From NCBI GenBank assembly GCA_019313385.1, contig JAFDBG010000004.1, positions 1 to 44,780 on the forward strand: DNA of 44,780 nucleotides. The letters run 5' to 3'. Positions 22,214 to 31,978 of this stretch are shown here, in pieces. The DNA comes from Deltaproteobacteria bacterium. GTDB lineage: Bacteria; Desulfobacterota; Syntrophia; Syntrophales; UBA2210. Both the position numbers and the translations under genes were made by a program. Position 1 is the first letter of the stretch, and each line of letters starts with the position of its first letter. The notes beneath the pieces are model-generated. The model was given only the letters and a program-made list of their open reading frames with translations, had not been told where the DNA came from and did not search any database.

Positions 22214-24498
22214 ACGATACTCCGCTTTACAATATAAAAATCGTGAAGATATACATAGAGTACATAAACAAACACTATCCAAAGATAGACCTTCCCCCTC
22301 TTCTGAAATATGCGGGGATTACCACATATCAACTGGAGGATGCCGGACACTGGCTTACGCAGGACCAGGTTGATCGCTTCAATAAAATTATCGTCCAGAA
22401 AACGGGTAATCCCCACATCGCTCGAGAAACAGGGCGTTATTCCGGTCTTTCCAAGGCAGGTCTGCCCATGCAGCAATACGCCCTCGGGTTTATTACCCCC
22501 GCAACCGCATACGCGGTGCTGGAGAAATTATACAACCAGGTAAGTCGTGCATGTACACTCACCACAAAACGACTTGACAATAATAGCATCGAAATAACTG
22601 TAACCCCGAAAGAGGGCGTTGTCGAAAAACCCTTCCAGTGCGAAAACAGGATGGGAACATTTGAGGCAGTCGCAAGGATGTTCACAAACCGGTTTGCCAG
22701 GATTGACCACCCAACATGCATGCACAAGGGGGGGGATATCTGTTCATACATTATCACCTGGAAAAAAACTCCTTCGTTGATATGGAAGCTCATACGCAAT
22801 TATACGAGCATTCTCAGCGTCATATCGTGCCTCGGCCTCTTTTTCATACTGCCGGTCGTGTACTGGATAAGCCTGACGCTTTCATGCTCCCTGTTTATAA
22901 CAGGCATCTCCGCTTACTCGGAACACCTGGAAAAGGAAGAGTTTCGCTCAACGCTCAAAAGCGACAGCGAAATAGCCGGCGACCTTATGGAACAGACCAA
23001 TGTCCGATATAATAACGCCCTGCTTATACAGGAGATAGGCCAGGGCACATCCAGCATACTGAATCCCGATCAACTCCTCTCCTGCACTATGGATGTCCTC
23101 CGAAAGCGCCTCGGTTTCGACCGCGGAACGATCATGCTCGCCGACGAAGAGCGGCTTCATCTCACATACGCCTCGGGATACGGATACAGCTCCGACCGGG
23201 AGAACTTGGTGCGACATACAGTTTTCCATTTGGACAAACCCGATTCGCTCGGACCGTTTGTGATGGCCTTTAAGGAACAGAGGCCTTTTCTGATAGACAA
23301 TATCAATAACATCAAGGGGTACGTTACGCCGAAAACACTCGAATTTATGAAAATGCTGGGAGTAAAATCGTTTGCCTGCGTGCCCATAGTATATGAAGGA
23401 AGGTCAGAGGGAGTACTGGCCGTGGAAAACCTGCAAGCAGAAAAACCCTTCAGCCAGAGCGATATAAACCTCCTTATGGGCATAGCGCCCCAGATCGGTA
23501 TCAGCATGAACAACGCCAAAGCATACCAGAAAATCAGACAGAGCGAGGAACAGTTCAGGTCCCTGGGAGAAAACGCCCCGGACATCATCTATACGTTGGA
23601 TGCGGATGGGGCCTTTAGCTACATCAATCCCGCGTGGGAGAACATACTGGGGTACGAAAAAGAAGAAACTATAGGGAAATATTTTATAGACTTCGTCGAA
23701 AAAAAAGATGTCAGGCGTTTTGCAAGGCATTTTGAACAGGTAAGGAGCGACAAGGAAACCATCAAGAGCTTTACGGGCGTGCTTCTCACCAGGGATGGAG
23801 GAAAGCGCATCTTCAATATAAGCTGTTCTCCAAACCTTGATCCAGAAGGTGAAGTGTCCGGGGCGATAGGAACCATAAAGGATATTACCGATCTTGAAAA
23901 GAGCGTGGAGGTGCTCAAGACAGCCCTGCAGAGCACCATCGACGCTATGGCGGTTATTGTGGAATCGAAAGATCCTTACACGTCCGGCCACCAGAAAAGG
24001 GTGATGGGTATCGCCGTTGCCATTGCCGAAGAAATGAATCTCGAGGAAGATAAAATCAGCGGTATTCGAATGGCCGCCATAATCCATGATATCGGAAAAA
24101 TAAATATTCCGGCGGAAATCCTAAGCAAGCCCGGGAAACTGACCAATATCGAATTCAGCATGATAAAAACCCATCCTGAAGCAGGCTACAATATCCTAAA
24201 GAATATCGAATTCACGTACCCGGTCGCCCAGATCGTGCGCCAGCATCATGAAAAGATGGATGGTTCGGGTTACCCAGGCGGACTTTCCGGCAATGACATC
24301 CTGATCGAAGCAAGGGTTATAGCAGTCGCGGATGTAGTGGAAGCCATGGCAACTAACAGACCCTACCGGCCATCCCTCGGTATAGCCGAGGCATTAAGGG
24401 AGATAAGGCAGGGCAGAGACACCCTCTATGATCCGAAAGTTGTGGACTCCTGTCTGAAACTCTTCGAAGAAAAGGGATTTTATCTCGAACAGGTGTGA
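22210..24498 (+). CDS. Membrane sensor with GAF, PAS and HD-GYP domains
   Basis: The 762-residue protein starts with a cytoplasmic domain of about 185 residues resembling those that precede AraC-type or heme-NO-type sensors (SGLSKAGLPMQQYALGFI; HPTCMHKGGDICSYIITW). Two adjacent membrane segments follow at about 195-240. Then come a GAF domain (about 265-435), a PAS domain (about 440-565; APDIIYTLDADGAFSYINPA) and a complete HD-GYP domain. The latter has MAAIIHDIGKINIP, IKTHPEAGYNIL, QHHEKMDGSGYPGG and NRPYRPSLG, all the metal and substrate motifs, so it should hydrolyse cyclic di-GMP. It overlaps the PilZ protein gene by 4 bp. The input signal is unknown. Confidence 0.85.
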   Translation: MNDTPLYNIKIVKIYIEYINKHYPKIDLPPLLKYAGITTYQLEDAGHWLTQDQVDRFNKIIVQKTGNPHIARETGRYSGLSKAGLPMQQYALGFITPATAYAVLEKLYNQVSRACTLTTKRLDNNSIEITVTPKEGVVEKPFQCENRMGTFEAVARMFTNRFARIDHPTCMHKGGDICSYIITWKKTPSLIWKLIRNYTSILSVISCLGLFFILPVVYWISLTLSCSLFITGISAYSEHLEKEEFRSTLKSDSEIAGDLMEQTNVRYNNALLIQEIGQGTSSILNPDQLLSCTMDVLRKRLGFDRGTIMLADEERLHLTYASGYGYSSDRENLVRHTVFHLDKPDSLGPFVMAFKEQRPFLIDNINNIKGYVTPKTLEFMKMLGVKSFACVPIVYEGRSEGVLAVENLQAEKPFSQSDINLLMGIAPQIGISMNNAKAYQKIRQSEEQFRSLGENAPDIIYTLDADGAFSYINPAWENILGYEKEETIGKYFIDFVEKKDVRRFARHFEQVRSDKETIKSFTGVLLTRDGGKRIFNISCSPNLDPEGEVSGAIGTIKDITDLEKSVEVLKTALQSTIDAMAVIVESKDPYTSGHQKRVMGIAVAIAEEMNLEEDKISGIRMAAIIHDIGKINIPAEILSKPGKLTNIEFSMIKTHPEAGYNILKNIEFTYPVAQIVRQHHEKMDGSGYPGGLSGNDILIEARVIAVADVVEAMATNRPYRPSLGIAEALREIRQGRDTLYDPKVVDSCLKLFEEKGFYLEQV

Positions 24499-24505
24499 TC
24501 CAGGT

Positions 24506-25393
24506 TTAACACCTCACAGGTTTCTTCCCCTTGCAAAGTATCATGGGGGTATAGGTAAAGCTCCTTGGATCATGGAGAAACTGCTCAAATTCTTCAGAGA
24601 AGGCCCTGCTGCCGCCGGGATAATCGTCAAAGAGATCACCGAACCTTGCGGCTGCCATTTCCATCTTTTTGGTCCAATTAAAAACATCCTTGTCGTCGAT
24701 TTTTCCGTAGAAGATATGATGGGGGACAAGATCCATCTGGATATCTTTCAATCCAAGATCATAGAGGTATGAGTACAACTTCCGACCCGCGTAGGCGTCA
24801 AAGTTATATTCGTCATCCAGCTTCTCCATAAGCCTGTGCAATAATTTCATCATCTGCGGAGACAGCTCATAGTGGTTGAGGCAGTTGTGGTCAAGGTCCA
24901 GGAGGCAGAGATATCCGCCGGGATTGAGGAGCCCTGCAAGATTTTTTATAATATTAAAACTCTCAACGCGATTGTACTCTAACACAAAACGCACCCATAT
25001 GAGATCAAAATTACCAAGATCATTAAGATTATTTCTCAAATCCCGGGTATTAAAAGTGACCTTCAAATCCCTTCCATACTTGTCTCTCGCATATCTTATC
25101 CGGTCTTCCGAATAGTCCACGCCAACCACCGTTCCACTCGGCTGGACCATATCATACAGGATGGATGTCGTTATCCCCGACCCGCACCCTGCGTCAAGCA
25201 CGCGCATCCCCGGCCTGAGGCCGCACCAGCCGGCCTGTTTCCTGACAGCCTCAGGGTCTGTCTTAATATCCAGTCGGACATTTTCCTCCTCACTATCCAT
25301 CAGGTATCCGATTTTATCTTCCAATAATTCATCCTTTTGCACTCTGTTTCTGAAAAAACCTGCCGCCCCCAAATACACAAACAGTGAAGGCAT
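24506..25393 (-). CDS. Class I SAM-dependent methyltransferase
   Basis: The 295-residue protein has motif I of Rossmann methyltransferases (RVLDAGCGSGITTSIL, about residues 69-84), an acidic residue ending strand 2 (VVGVDYSEDRI), and post-motifs DLIWVRFVLEY and LLNPGGYLCLLDLDHN. The N-terminal 50 residues, before the catalytic domain, are polar and may be shorter in reality. The C-terminal region YAGRKLYSYLYDLGLKDIQMDL fits the family of small-molecule methyltransferases like those of ubiquinone/menaquinone biosynthesis, but the substrate is unknown. It is convergent with the HD-GYP gene, with only 7 bp between stops. Confidence 0.8.
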   Translation of the reverse strand: MPSLFVYLGAAGFFRNRVQKDELLEDKIGYLMDSEEENVRLDIKTDPEAVRKQAGWCGLRPGMRVLDAGCGSGITTSILYDMVQPSGTVVGVDYSEDRIRYARDKYGRDLKVTFNTRDLRNNLNDLGNFDLIWVRFVLEYNRVESFNIIKNLAGLLNPGGYLCLLDLDHNCLNHYELSPQMMKLLHRLMEKLDDEYNFDAYAGRKLYSYLYDLGLKDIQMDLVPHHIFYGKIDDKDVFNWTKKMEMAAARFGDLFDDYPGGSRAFSEEFEQFLHDPRSFTYTPMILCKGKKPVRC

Positions 25394-25498
25394 CTCTTCA
25401 GTCTGGGGGAGTATAGGTATAACTCAATTTGTATGTCAAGCAGAAAGCACCACAAGATGTTGTGGTCACAAAACATCGGCCATGGATCGAAACGGCGT

Positions 25499-26128
25499 TT
25501 ATTTGTTTTTACCTGCGCTCCATTCCAATTCTATCTTTCCAAGCACACCTGTGAAAACAAGCTCCGGCCCGTCTTCCGCCACCGTATCGTTCTTATCTGA
25601 AAACGGGGATCTGGAGAATTTCACGCTGTAGAATTTTCCATAGGGCTTCACATAGGGAAAGAACTTTGTAACAAGTGGAGTGCTGTCGATCTCTCTTATA
25701 TCCAGAGGTTCCAACCTCTCTCCCCCTTCGCCGGAAGAAAACACCCTCCATATGGAATCAGGCTTCGAGAAATCGTTGGATTCTCTGTCAGGGATATACG
25801 CGTAAAACAGGAATTCCCTGAGATCGGAAGACGTATCAGACAGTATGTCTTTCCTTTGCTTTTTATCCTCGGCAGTCAAGAGATAGAGTCTGGAGTATTC
25901 CGAGAGGTACGCATCCATGAATTCTCTGTTCTTCCACGTAGCGACAACGCTGATACTTGTCTCGAATTCGGAATATAGCGTCTTTTCCCTCGTGTACCTG
26001 TTCAGTGTATCGAAATATTCCCCTGAAATGGTACCGTTCTCCGCAATTTCAATATACTCCTTCACGTAGCTGCATCCAAAAATCCCCACCAGGAAAAACA
26101 TTATCAAGACGGTCCTAAGCGTTTTCAT
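25499..26128 (-). CDS. Putative lipoprotein, unknown function
   Basis: With the ATG at 26128 (preceded by GGAGGAGAAG) the protein is 209 residues. It begins with a hydrophobic stretch and Cys19 (MFFLVGIFGCSY), a lipoprotein signal with an imperfect lipobox. The mature part is mixed in charge and has no family I recognise. An earlier in-frame ATG at 26152 would add eight residues lying before the signal and is disfavoured. The start codon is inside the end of purB, overlapping by 14 bp, so the two are cotranscribed. A similar lipoprotein-like gene following purB is not known to me. Confidence 0.7.
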   Translation of the reverse strand: MKTLRTVLIMFFLVGIFGCSYVKEYIEIAENGTISGEYFDTLNRYTREKTLYSEFETSISVVATWKNREFMDAYLSEYSRLYLLTAEDKKQRKDILSDTSSDLREFLFYAYIPDRESNDFSKPDSIWRVFSSGEGGERLEPLDIREIDSTPLVTKFFPYVKPYGKFYSVKFSRSPFSDKNDTVAEDGPELVFTGVLGKIELEWSAGKNK

Positions 26129-27425
26129 CTTCTCCTCCAAACACCCTGTCAAATATAAAGTCTATATGGCCAAGAAAATTTTCCAGTCTGAACACGTTCT
26201 CGATATCTTCCCCGCTCAGGTACGACATAACCTGTTCATCTTCGAGGAGTAACTGTTTGAAGTCCAGGTCTTCGCTCCAGGATTTCATGGCGCTTCTCTG
26301 TACAATAGCATAGGAATCTTCCCTCGACATTCCTTTTTCAATAAATTTCAGCAACACCATCTGCGAAAACACTAACCCTCTGGTCATATTCAGGTTAGCT
26401 ATCATCCTCTCGGGATACACAAGAAGGTTTTTCATGACACCGGTGAACCTGCTCAGCATGAAATCAAGGAGTATCGTAGCGTCAGGGGCAATAACCCGTT
26501 CGACTGAAGAATGACTGATATCCCGTTCATGCCAGAGGGCCACATCTTCCATGGACGCAAGCGCGTATGATCTCATAAGCCTCGCGAGACCGGAGAGGTT
26601 CTCTGAAAGCACAGGGTTTCTCTTGTGGGGCATCGCCGAAGACCCCTTCTGTCCGGGAGAGAAAAACTCCTCTGCCTCCCTGACTTCCGTTCTCTGAAGA
26701 TGTCTTATCTCCGTGGAAAATTTTTCAATGGAAGAGGCTGTTATGGCAAGGGTTGAAAAATATTCGGCGTGTCTGTCCCGCTGGACAATCTGCGTGGATA
26801 TGGGTGCGGGCTTCAACCCCAGTTTTGCGCACACGTATTCCTCAACACCTGGGTCAATAAAAGAGAATGTGCCGACGGCTCCCGCTATCTTCCCGCAGCT
26901 GGTCGTTCTCTTAGCGCTGATCAAGCGTGTTCTGTTCCGTCTCATCTCCTGATACCACAGGGCCATCTTGAGACCGAATGTGATCGGCTCCGCGTGAATC
27001 CCGTGCGATCTCCCGATCATAATGGAGTCTTTATATTCAAACGCCCTGTCTTTTAAGACAACCAGCAGCTCGTCCAGATCCGCGATGAGCAGTTCCGAGG
27101 CCTCCTTCAGGAGAACGGCAAGGGAGGTGTCCAGGATATCGGAGGAGGTGAGCCCCATGTGAATGTATCTCGCATCCGCTCCAACCTTTTCCGAAACAGA
27201 GGTAAGGAAGGCTATGACGTCATGCTTGACCGTCTTTTCAATCTCATCAATCCTCTGCACATCAAATCCGGCCCTTTTCCTGATAGTATTGAGTGATTCG
27301 GCCGGTATCTTCCCCTGAGCGGCAAGGGCCTCACACGCAAGAATCTCTATCTCCAGCCACTTTTTAAATCGGTTTTCAGGGCTCCAGATATAAGTCATTT
27401 CGTCTCTTGAATATCTTGGAATCAA
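26115..27425 (-). CDS. purB: Adenylosuccinate lyase
   Basis: The 436-residue protein is a full-length member of the fumarase/aspartase superfamily. It has TVKHDVIAFLTSVSEKVG, the HMGLTSSDILDT motif, GRSHGIHAEPITFG, and the signature GSSAMPHKRNPVLSENL. It catalyses two steps of purine biosynthesis, cleavage of SAICAR and of adenylosuccinate, with release of fumarate. Sequence features such as YSRDEMTYIWSPENRFKKWL at the start are typical of the long bacterial type. A lipoprotein gene overlaps its 3' end. No other purine gene is nearby. Confidence 0.95.
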   Translation of the reverse strand: MIPRYSRDEMTYIWSPENRFKKWLEIEILACEALAAQGKIPAESLNTIRKRAGFDVQRIDEIEKTVKHDVIAFLTSVSEKVGADARYIHMGLTSSDILDTSLAVLLKEASELLIADLDELLVVLKDRAFEYKDSIMIGRSHGIHAEPITFGLKMALWYQEMRRNRTRLISAKRTTSCGKIAGAVGTFSFIDPGVEEYVCAKLGLKPAPISTQIVQRDRHAEYFSTLAITASSIEKFSTEIRHLQRTEVREAEEFFSPGQKGSSAMPHKRNPVLSENLSGLARLMRSYALASMEDVALWHERDISHSSVERVIAPDATILLDFMLSRFTGVMKNLLVYPERMIANLNMTRGLVFSQMVLLKFIEKGMSREDSYAIVQRSAMKSWSEDLDFKQLLLEDEQVMSYLSGEDIENVFRLENFLGHIDFIFDRVFGGEDENA

Positions 27426-27565
27426 TTTTATCCTCCTTGATTGATTATGATAATAAACCTCTTATTACGAGATATGGGAACTAGTCAAGTTTTTCAGGAA
27501 TGATAGGCTCGTGAAGAGCAGCATTCCGCATCGGAACACTATGGGCATTCAAAGACACGAAAACT

Positions 27566-28939
27566 CTATGGAATGAACCTGCTTTCCAGTCCTGGGCGGT
27601 TATATTTCTTGTAGTGATCTGAGCTTAAAAAACCCCTTCGGTATGAAGCGTTGAATTTATAGGAAATCAACGTTGCAACCAGGCTTTTGGTGGTCAGCAA
27701 GGTGTTGACAGTCCTTTTTAAGGTTTCTGTACGACTGTAAAATATTTTTCTAAGATAGGTAAATCCCTCATATACTTCTTCAATCGACATTTGTTTTGGT
27801 TTGAACACTAACTTCGTCAGGCGATACTCATCCCAGGCCTCAGGGAACTTCTGGTCTAAAATTCTTCCCTCTCTTTGCAAGGTTTCCCAGAGCTGCGTAC
27901 CCGGCAGGGGAGTCGGCTTGCTGATTTGTAAAACATCTATTCCCGAAGATTTGATAAACTCCAACGTGGGGTGAAAGACGGTTCTGTCGTCTTCATCGCC
28001 GCCCAACACGAATGCACCAAGAAATGCGATACCTTCCTTTCTGATATTGTGAATCAAATCCGGATAACAATCATGACTAAGTTCCCTGAGATTTTGTTCT
28101 TTGTTGTAGGATTTAAGTGTCTTTGGATTTATGGACTCCAATCCGATGAAAACAATCTTCACTCCCGCCTTGGCGGCCATACGGATCAGATCTTTATCTT
28201 CTCCAAAAAGAATAGAAACCTGGGTAAAAAAGTATTTTTTAATCCCTTCCTCCACAATTCTGGAAAAAAAGGCATACGCCCAGTCTCGATCCCGCTGACC
28301 ATACCCGATGATGTTATCATCGGTAAGGACGACCATTTTCTGGGGTATTTTCTTAAGCTCTTTAATAACCGAATCCAAAGGCCGCCTGCGAAATCGACGA
28401 CCGTTGAAAGCAGTGACAGAACAAAAACTGCAATTCATCGGGCAACCGCGGGAAGTCAGGAGGCTTCCCCAACGGTAGTGGTGCTTGTGGAGAAGATCTC
28501 TTCTGGGTTCAGGCAGGTCTTTAAGATCCGCCCATGAGCCGTGATATTGCCTTTGCAGATGACCGGCCTCAAAATCTTTTAGAAGCTGAGGCCATACACC
28601 CTCAGCTTCTCCCACAACCACCGCATCACAAAACAACAGAGCCTCTTCCGGCATCATAGATACGTGAATCCCTCCCATTACGGTGGGTATTCCTTTTTTT
28701 TTGTAAATTTGAGCAATTTGGTAGGCCCTGTTCACTGAAGACGTAAAAGCTGTGATGCCAACGATATCGGCTTCGCGGAACAGGAAGGGCTCAACACCTT
28801 CATCAATGATCTCTATTTGATAATGCTCCGGGGTAACTGCGGCCAGATAGGGAAGATTCAAGGGCGGCCAAGCCGTTGCCTTAATATTACCAAGGCCTTT
28901 ATGTTCATTGGACGGATTGATCAGAAGTAAACGGAGCAT
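27566..28939 (-). CDS. B12-binding-type radical SAM protein
   Basis: The 457-residue protein begins with a B12-binding-type Rossmann domain (LLLINPSNEHKG; VGITAFTSSVNRAYQIAQIYKKKG; VMGGIHVSMMPEEALL; VVGEAEGVWPQL). It lacks the DxHxxG sequence that contacts cobalamin from below, as in many members of this group. A radical SAM domain follows with SRGCPMNCSFCSV (residues about 164-176), then DDNIIG and GLESINPKTLKSYNK. The C-terminal 120 residues include LGGDEDDRTVFHPTLEF and KPTPLPGTQLW, seen in hopanoid- and lipid-modifying relatives. The substrate is unknown. A good ribosome-binding site (AGGGGG) stands before the ATG. It is divergent from the osmoprotectant transporter genes. Confidence 0.82.
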   Translation of the reverse strand: MLRLLLINPSNEHKGLGNIKATAWPPLNLPYLAAVTPEHYQIEIIDEGVEPFLFREADIVGITAFTSSVNRAYQIAQIYKKKGIPTVMGGIHVSMMPEEALLFCDAVVVGEAEGVWPQLLKDFEAGHLQRQYHGSWADLKDLPEPRRDLLHKHHYRWGSLLTSRGCPMNCSFCSVTAFNGRRFRRRPLDSVIKELKKIPQKMVVLTDDNIIGYGQRDRDWAYAFFSRIVEEGIKKYFFTQVSILFGEDKDLIRMAAKAGVKIVFIGLESINPKTLKSYNKEQNLRELSHDCYPDLIHNIRKEGIAFLGAFVLGGDEDDRTVFHPTLEFIKSSGIDVLQISKPTPLPGTQLWETLQREGRILDQKFPEAWDEYRLTKLVFKPKQMSIEEVYEGFTYLRKIFYSRTETLKRTVNTLLTTKSLVATLISYKFNASYRRGFLSSDHYKKYNRPGLESRFIP

Positions 28940-29291
28940 ATCGTATTTCCCCCTTTTTTTTTTAATGTGAGAGGAAGCAGAACAACCAAAACCGAGAAGC
29001 TTGTAGCATCATTTTTATTCCGCTATCAAGATAAAAATGAGGGGGCAATCCAACCGGATTTGACATTGCGTGTAGCGCATGATAGCTTGCCAAAACATAT
29101 GCATGAAAAATTCCCGACATCAAAAGACTGCAAACATAACAAATCAGCCTACGCTACCTGACCGTTCTACCTGAAAATACCGGGGAAAAACATCTTCTCT
29201 AATTAGTGGTGTGAAACAACCGGATCTCGATAAGAGTTCCAGTAATACCCTGAAACAGAGATTAACTGTTCAGAGAACAAAGAGGTCTTCA
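28940..29291. other. Divergent intergenic region, radical SAM gene to opu-like operon
   Basis: About 350 bp without a supported gene. A 64-codon open frame at 28967-29161 has no ribosome-binding site or recognisable composition. On the plus strand TTGACA (29060-29065) is followed at 17 bp by TAGCTT (29083-29088), a weak candidate promoter for the transporter operon. No strong hairpin was seen. Confidence 0.4.
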
Positions 29292-30440
29292 ATGATAACG
29301 TATGACTCTGTGACAAAGATATTCGGTACAGGAAATGATACCGTTACCGCCCTTGATAACGTAAGCTTCACCATGCCGAAGGGCGAAGTAGTGGTATTTC
29401 TCGGCCCCTCGGGTTGCGGCAAGACAACTACTCTGCGTCTTACCAACAGACTGGAAAAACTTACACGAGGGACCATAACCATAGAAGATCAGAATATCAT
29501 GGACATCGATATCGTCCAGCTCAGACAGCGCCTGGGATATGTGATTCAGGCCATCGGGCTCTTCCCGAACAAAACCATAGCCGAAAATATCGCCGTTGTC
29601 CCCAAACTTATGAAGTGGGACAAAGAACGTATCAGTAAACGCGTTGACACCCTGCTTGAGATGACTAACCTGGAACCTGAGCTGTACAGGGACCGTTACC
29701 CCGCCGAGCTCTCAGGTGGCCAGCAACAGCGAGTGGGGGTTGCTCGGGGACTTGCCGCAGACCCCGATATCCTTCTCATGGATGAGCCTTTTGGTGCTAT
29801 AGACCCCATAAACAGGGAAGAGATTCAAAACGAGTTTCTCAAGCTTCAGGGAAAACTGAAGAAGACCGTGGCCTTTGTCTCTCATGATATTCACGAAGCG
29901 ATCAAGATGGGTGATCACATCGCCATCTTCGACAAGGGACGTCTGGTACAGTACGATACACCCGAAGTCATTCTGACACAGCCTAAAAACAAATTTGTCG
30001 CCGACTTCGTGGGTGCCGACAGGGCACTGAAAGTCCTCGGACTCATGCGGGTCAGTGACGTTGTCAACCGGAAGCCGAAAAACATCATTCAGGGAGCCGA
30101 CAGGTCACCTGAAGCATTAAAATTTCTCGAGGCAAAGGGATTTCGCTACGGCATAGTGATCGAACAAAACAGACCGATAGGCTTCGTTACGCAGAAATCT
30201 CTCAAGTATGAAGAAGGGCCGGTACGGGACGTGGTGGAACGATATCCCCTGTTCCTGAGGGGAAAAACCTCGCTCCGGGACGTCCTCTCCTTTATGCTCA
30301 TGCATGATGCCGGAACCTTCTGTGTGGTGGACGAAGATAAAAACTTTGCCGGTACGGTAACCTACAACGATATACAGAAAGCGGTAAAAGAAAGTTACGC
30401 CGACGAGGCGGAATCTGGTGAAAATGGGGTACCGGCATGA
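29292..30440 (+). CDS. Osmoprotectant ABC transporter ATP-binding protein (OpuCA/ProV type)
   Basis: Starting from the ATG at 29292, with AGAGG 6 nt upstream, the protein is 382 residues; a GTG at 29211 would add 27 residues of no family likeness. It has the ABC motifs Walker A (LGPSGCGKTTTL), signature (ELSGGQQQRVGVARGLA), Walker B (DILLMDEPFGAIDP) and the switch His (FVSHDIHEAIKMGD). Two CBS domains follow at the C-terminus (about residues 255-370, SDVVNRKPKNI to GTVTYNDIQKAV), which sense ionic strength in related OpuA/OpuC systems. It overlaps the first permease by 4 bp. The operon imports glycine betaine, choline or similar solutes. Confidence 0.9.
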   Translation: MITYDSVTKIFGTGNDTVTALDNVSFTMPKGEVVVFLGPSGCGKTTTLRLTNRLEKLTRGTITIEDQNIMDIDIVQLRQRLGYVIQAIGLFPNKTIAENIAVVPKLMKWDKERISKRVDTLLEMTNLEPELYRDRYPAELSGGQQQRVGVARGLAADPDILLMDEPFGAIDPINREEIQNEFLKLQGKLKKTVAFVSHDIHEAIKMGDHIAIFDKGRLVQYDTPEVILTQPKNKFVADFVGADRALKVLGLMRVSDVVNRKPKNIIQGADRSPEALKFLEAKGFRYGIVIEQNRPIGFVTQKSLKYEEGPVRDVVERYPLFLRGKTSLRDVLSFMLMHDAGTFCVVDEDKNFAGTVTYNDIQKAVKESYADEAESGENGVPA

Positions 30441-31105
30441 GTACGCTCCGATTCATAGTGGATAACTTTAACGAGGTTCTGTATCTGTCCTGGGAGCATG
30501 TATGGATTGTGGGTGTTGCACTCCTTATTGCCACACCCATCGGCGTGGTTCTGGGTATCGTCATTACGAAACACGAGCAGTTCGCTTCCAGGGTCTTGAA
30601 CGGCGCCAACATACTTATGACCATACCCTCCATTGCCCTCTTTGGACTAATGCTCCCCGTCCTTGCTATCGTCAATATGGGCCTGGGAAAAGTCCCTGCC
30701 GTTATAGCCCTGGTCCTTTACAGTCAGCTCCCTATAATCAGGAATACCTATACGGCCATAAAGAATGTTCCTCCTTCCCTGGTGGACGCGGGCAGAGGTA
30801 TGGGAATGGACAAGTGGAAGCTCCTGCGAGAGTTGGAAATCCCGCTGGCTACCCCCGTAATCATTGCCGGGCTAAGGACAGCTGCCGTCATGAATATTGG
30901 AATTGCCGCTATCGCCACCTATATCGGAGCAGGGGGGCTGGGGGTGTACATCCAGCAGGGTATCGCCCGTGTATATCCGGAGATGATACTCAGCGGCGCC
31001 ATACTTGTTTCCCTCCTTGCCATAGTCGTAGACGGTGGGATGGCCCTGCTGGAACGGATCGCGACGCCCGAAGGCATCAGGGTACAAAGGAAGCTTTCGC
31101 GATGA
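30437..31105 (+). CDS. Osmoprotectant ABC transporter permease (OpuCB type)
   Basis: The 222-residue membrane protein has about five or six spans, with the binding-protein-dependent transport motif between the fourth and fifth (SLVDAGRGMGMDKWKLLRELEIPLA), equivalent to the EAA loop that contacts the ATPase. IGVVLGIVIT and IAALIA-like stretches fit the OpuCB/OpuCD family. It overlaps the ATPase gene and the second permease by 4 bp each (ATGA), so the three are translated together. It forms part of the membrane channel with its partner. Confidence 0.9.
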   Translation: MSTLRFIVDNFNEVLYLSWEHVWIVGVALLIATPIGVVLGIVITKHEQFASRVLNGANILMTIPSIALFGLMLPVLAIVNMGLGKVPAVIALVLYSQLPIIRNTYTAIKNVPPSLVDAGRGMGMDKWKLLRELEIPLATPVIIAGLRTAAVMNIGIAAIATYIGAGGLGVYIQQGIARVYPEMILSGAILVSLLAIVVDGGMALLERIATPEGIRVQRKLSR

Positions 31106-31833
31106 AAAGACTATTAGCAAAATTATACCGGATTATCATTGCGGTTATCATACTGATTGCGGGCGTGACGTTTGAACGAACGGGTCTTATAGAATTACTC
31201 TCTGATCCATACGAATATCCCGTTATCATGGAATTGTTCATCCAGCATCTGTACATGGTGACGGTAAGTATGATATTTGCCACGATTATAGGAGTAACAG
31301 CGGGCATTGTGCTTACCAGGCAGCGTTTTCACCGGTACGCCGGGATCTGCATGTATATTATCGGGCTGGGGCAGACCATCCCCTCTCTTGCCGTTCTCGC
31401 TCTGGCCATGAGCTTCCTGGGTATCGGCACGAAGCCGGCGATATTCGCGCTTACCATCTATTCCATACTCCCCATCGCGAGAAATACCCTTGCCGGGATT
31501 ACCGCGGTACCCCCGGAACTGATAGACGCCGGGAAAGGCATGGGAATGCCCCCTATCAGGATTCTCGTGGAGGTGGAGATACCAAATGCCATGAAGGTGA
31601 TTCTGACGGGATTCAGGGTAGCCCTGATAATCAATATCGGCACAGCCGCGCTCGCCTACGTCATCGGGGCCGGAGGCCTGGGAGACCTGATATTCACCGG
31701 AATCAACCTTATGCAGACGGACAAACTGCTGGCCGGCGCTATTCCGGTAACGCTGCTGGCTCTTTTTGCGGATTTTCTGTCTGAACTGTTAGGGATATCA
31801 CTGATCTCAAGGGGACTGCGTCTTTCTGATTAA
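31102..31833 (+). CDS. Osmoprotectant ABC transporter permease (OpuCD type)
   Basis: This 243-residue second permease starts at the ATG overlapping the previous stop (ATGA at 31102). It has an N-terminal membrane anchor not present in its partner, then the same core with the EAA-type loop PPELIDAGKGMGMPPIRILV and a final IGAGGLGDLIFTGINL. The two permeases resemble each other, including the GAGGLG segment, as usual for a heterodimeric channel. An open frame running upstream to 30502 in this reading frame is a shadow of the first permease. Confidence 0.9.
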   Translation: MKRLLAKLYRIIIAVIILIAGVTFERTGLIELLSDPYEYPVIMELFIQHLYMVTVSMIFATIIGVTAGIVLTRQRFHRYAGICMYIIGLGQTIPSLAVLALAMSFLGIGTKPAIFALTIYSILPIARNTLAGITAVPPELIDAGKGMGMPPIRILVEVEIPNAMKVILTGFRVALIINIGTAALAYVIGAGGLGDLIFTGINLMQTDKLLAGAIPVTLLALFADFLSELLGISLISRGLRLSD

Positions 31834-31978
31834 GAAAAGTATGGGACTTGGGCTTTCTGTACAACAATGAGCACTTAACCTGGGATTTGAGCAAAAACAG
31901 TTCAACATAATTTTTGCTCTCATCCTCAAACATTAAAACTCTCTGGCATGCAGTCAGGAGACACAAAGGAGGTATGAC

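Noticed and set aside
28967-29161. Small plus-strand ORF of 64 codons
   Set aside because: There is no ribosome-binding site, no recognisable sequence and it sits in a divergent promoter region.
30502-31101. Long N-terminal extension of the second permease
   Set aside because: It reads the first permease gene in the wrong frame; the ATGA start at 31102 gives a normal-length permease.
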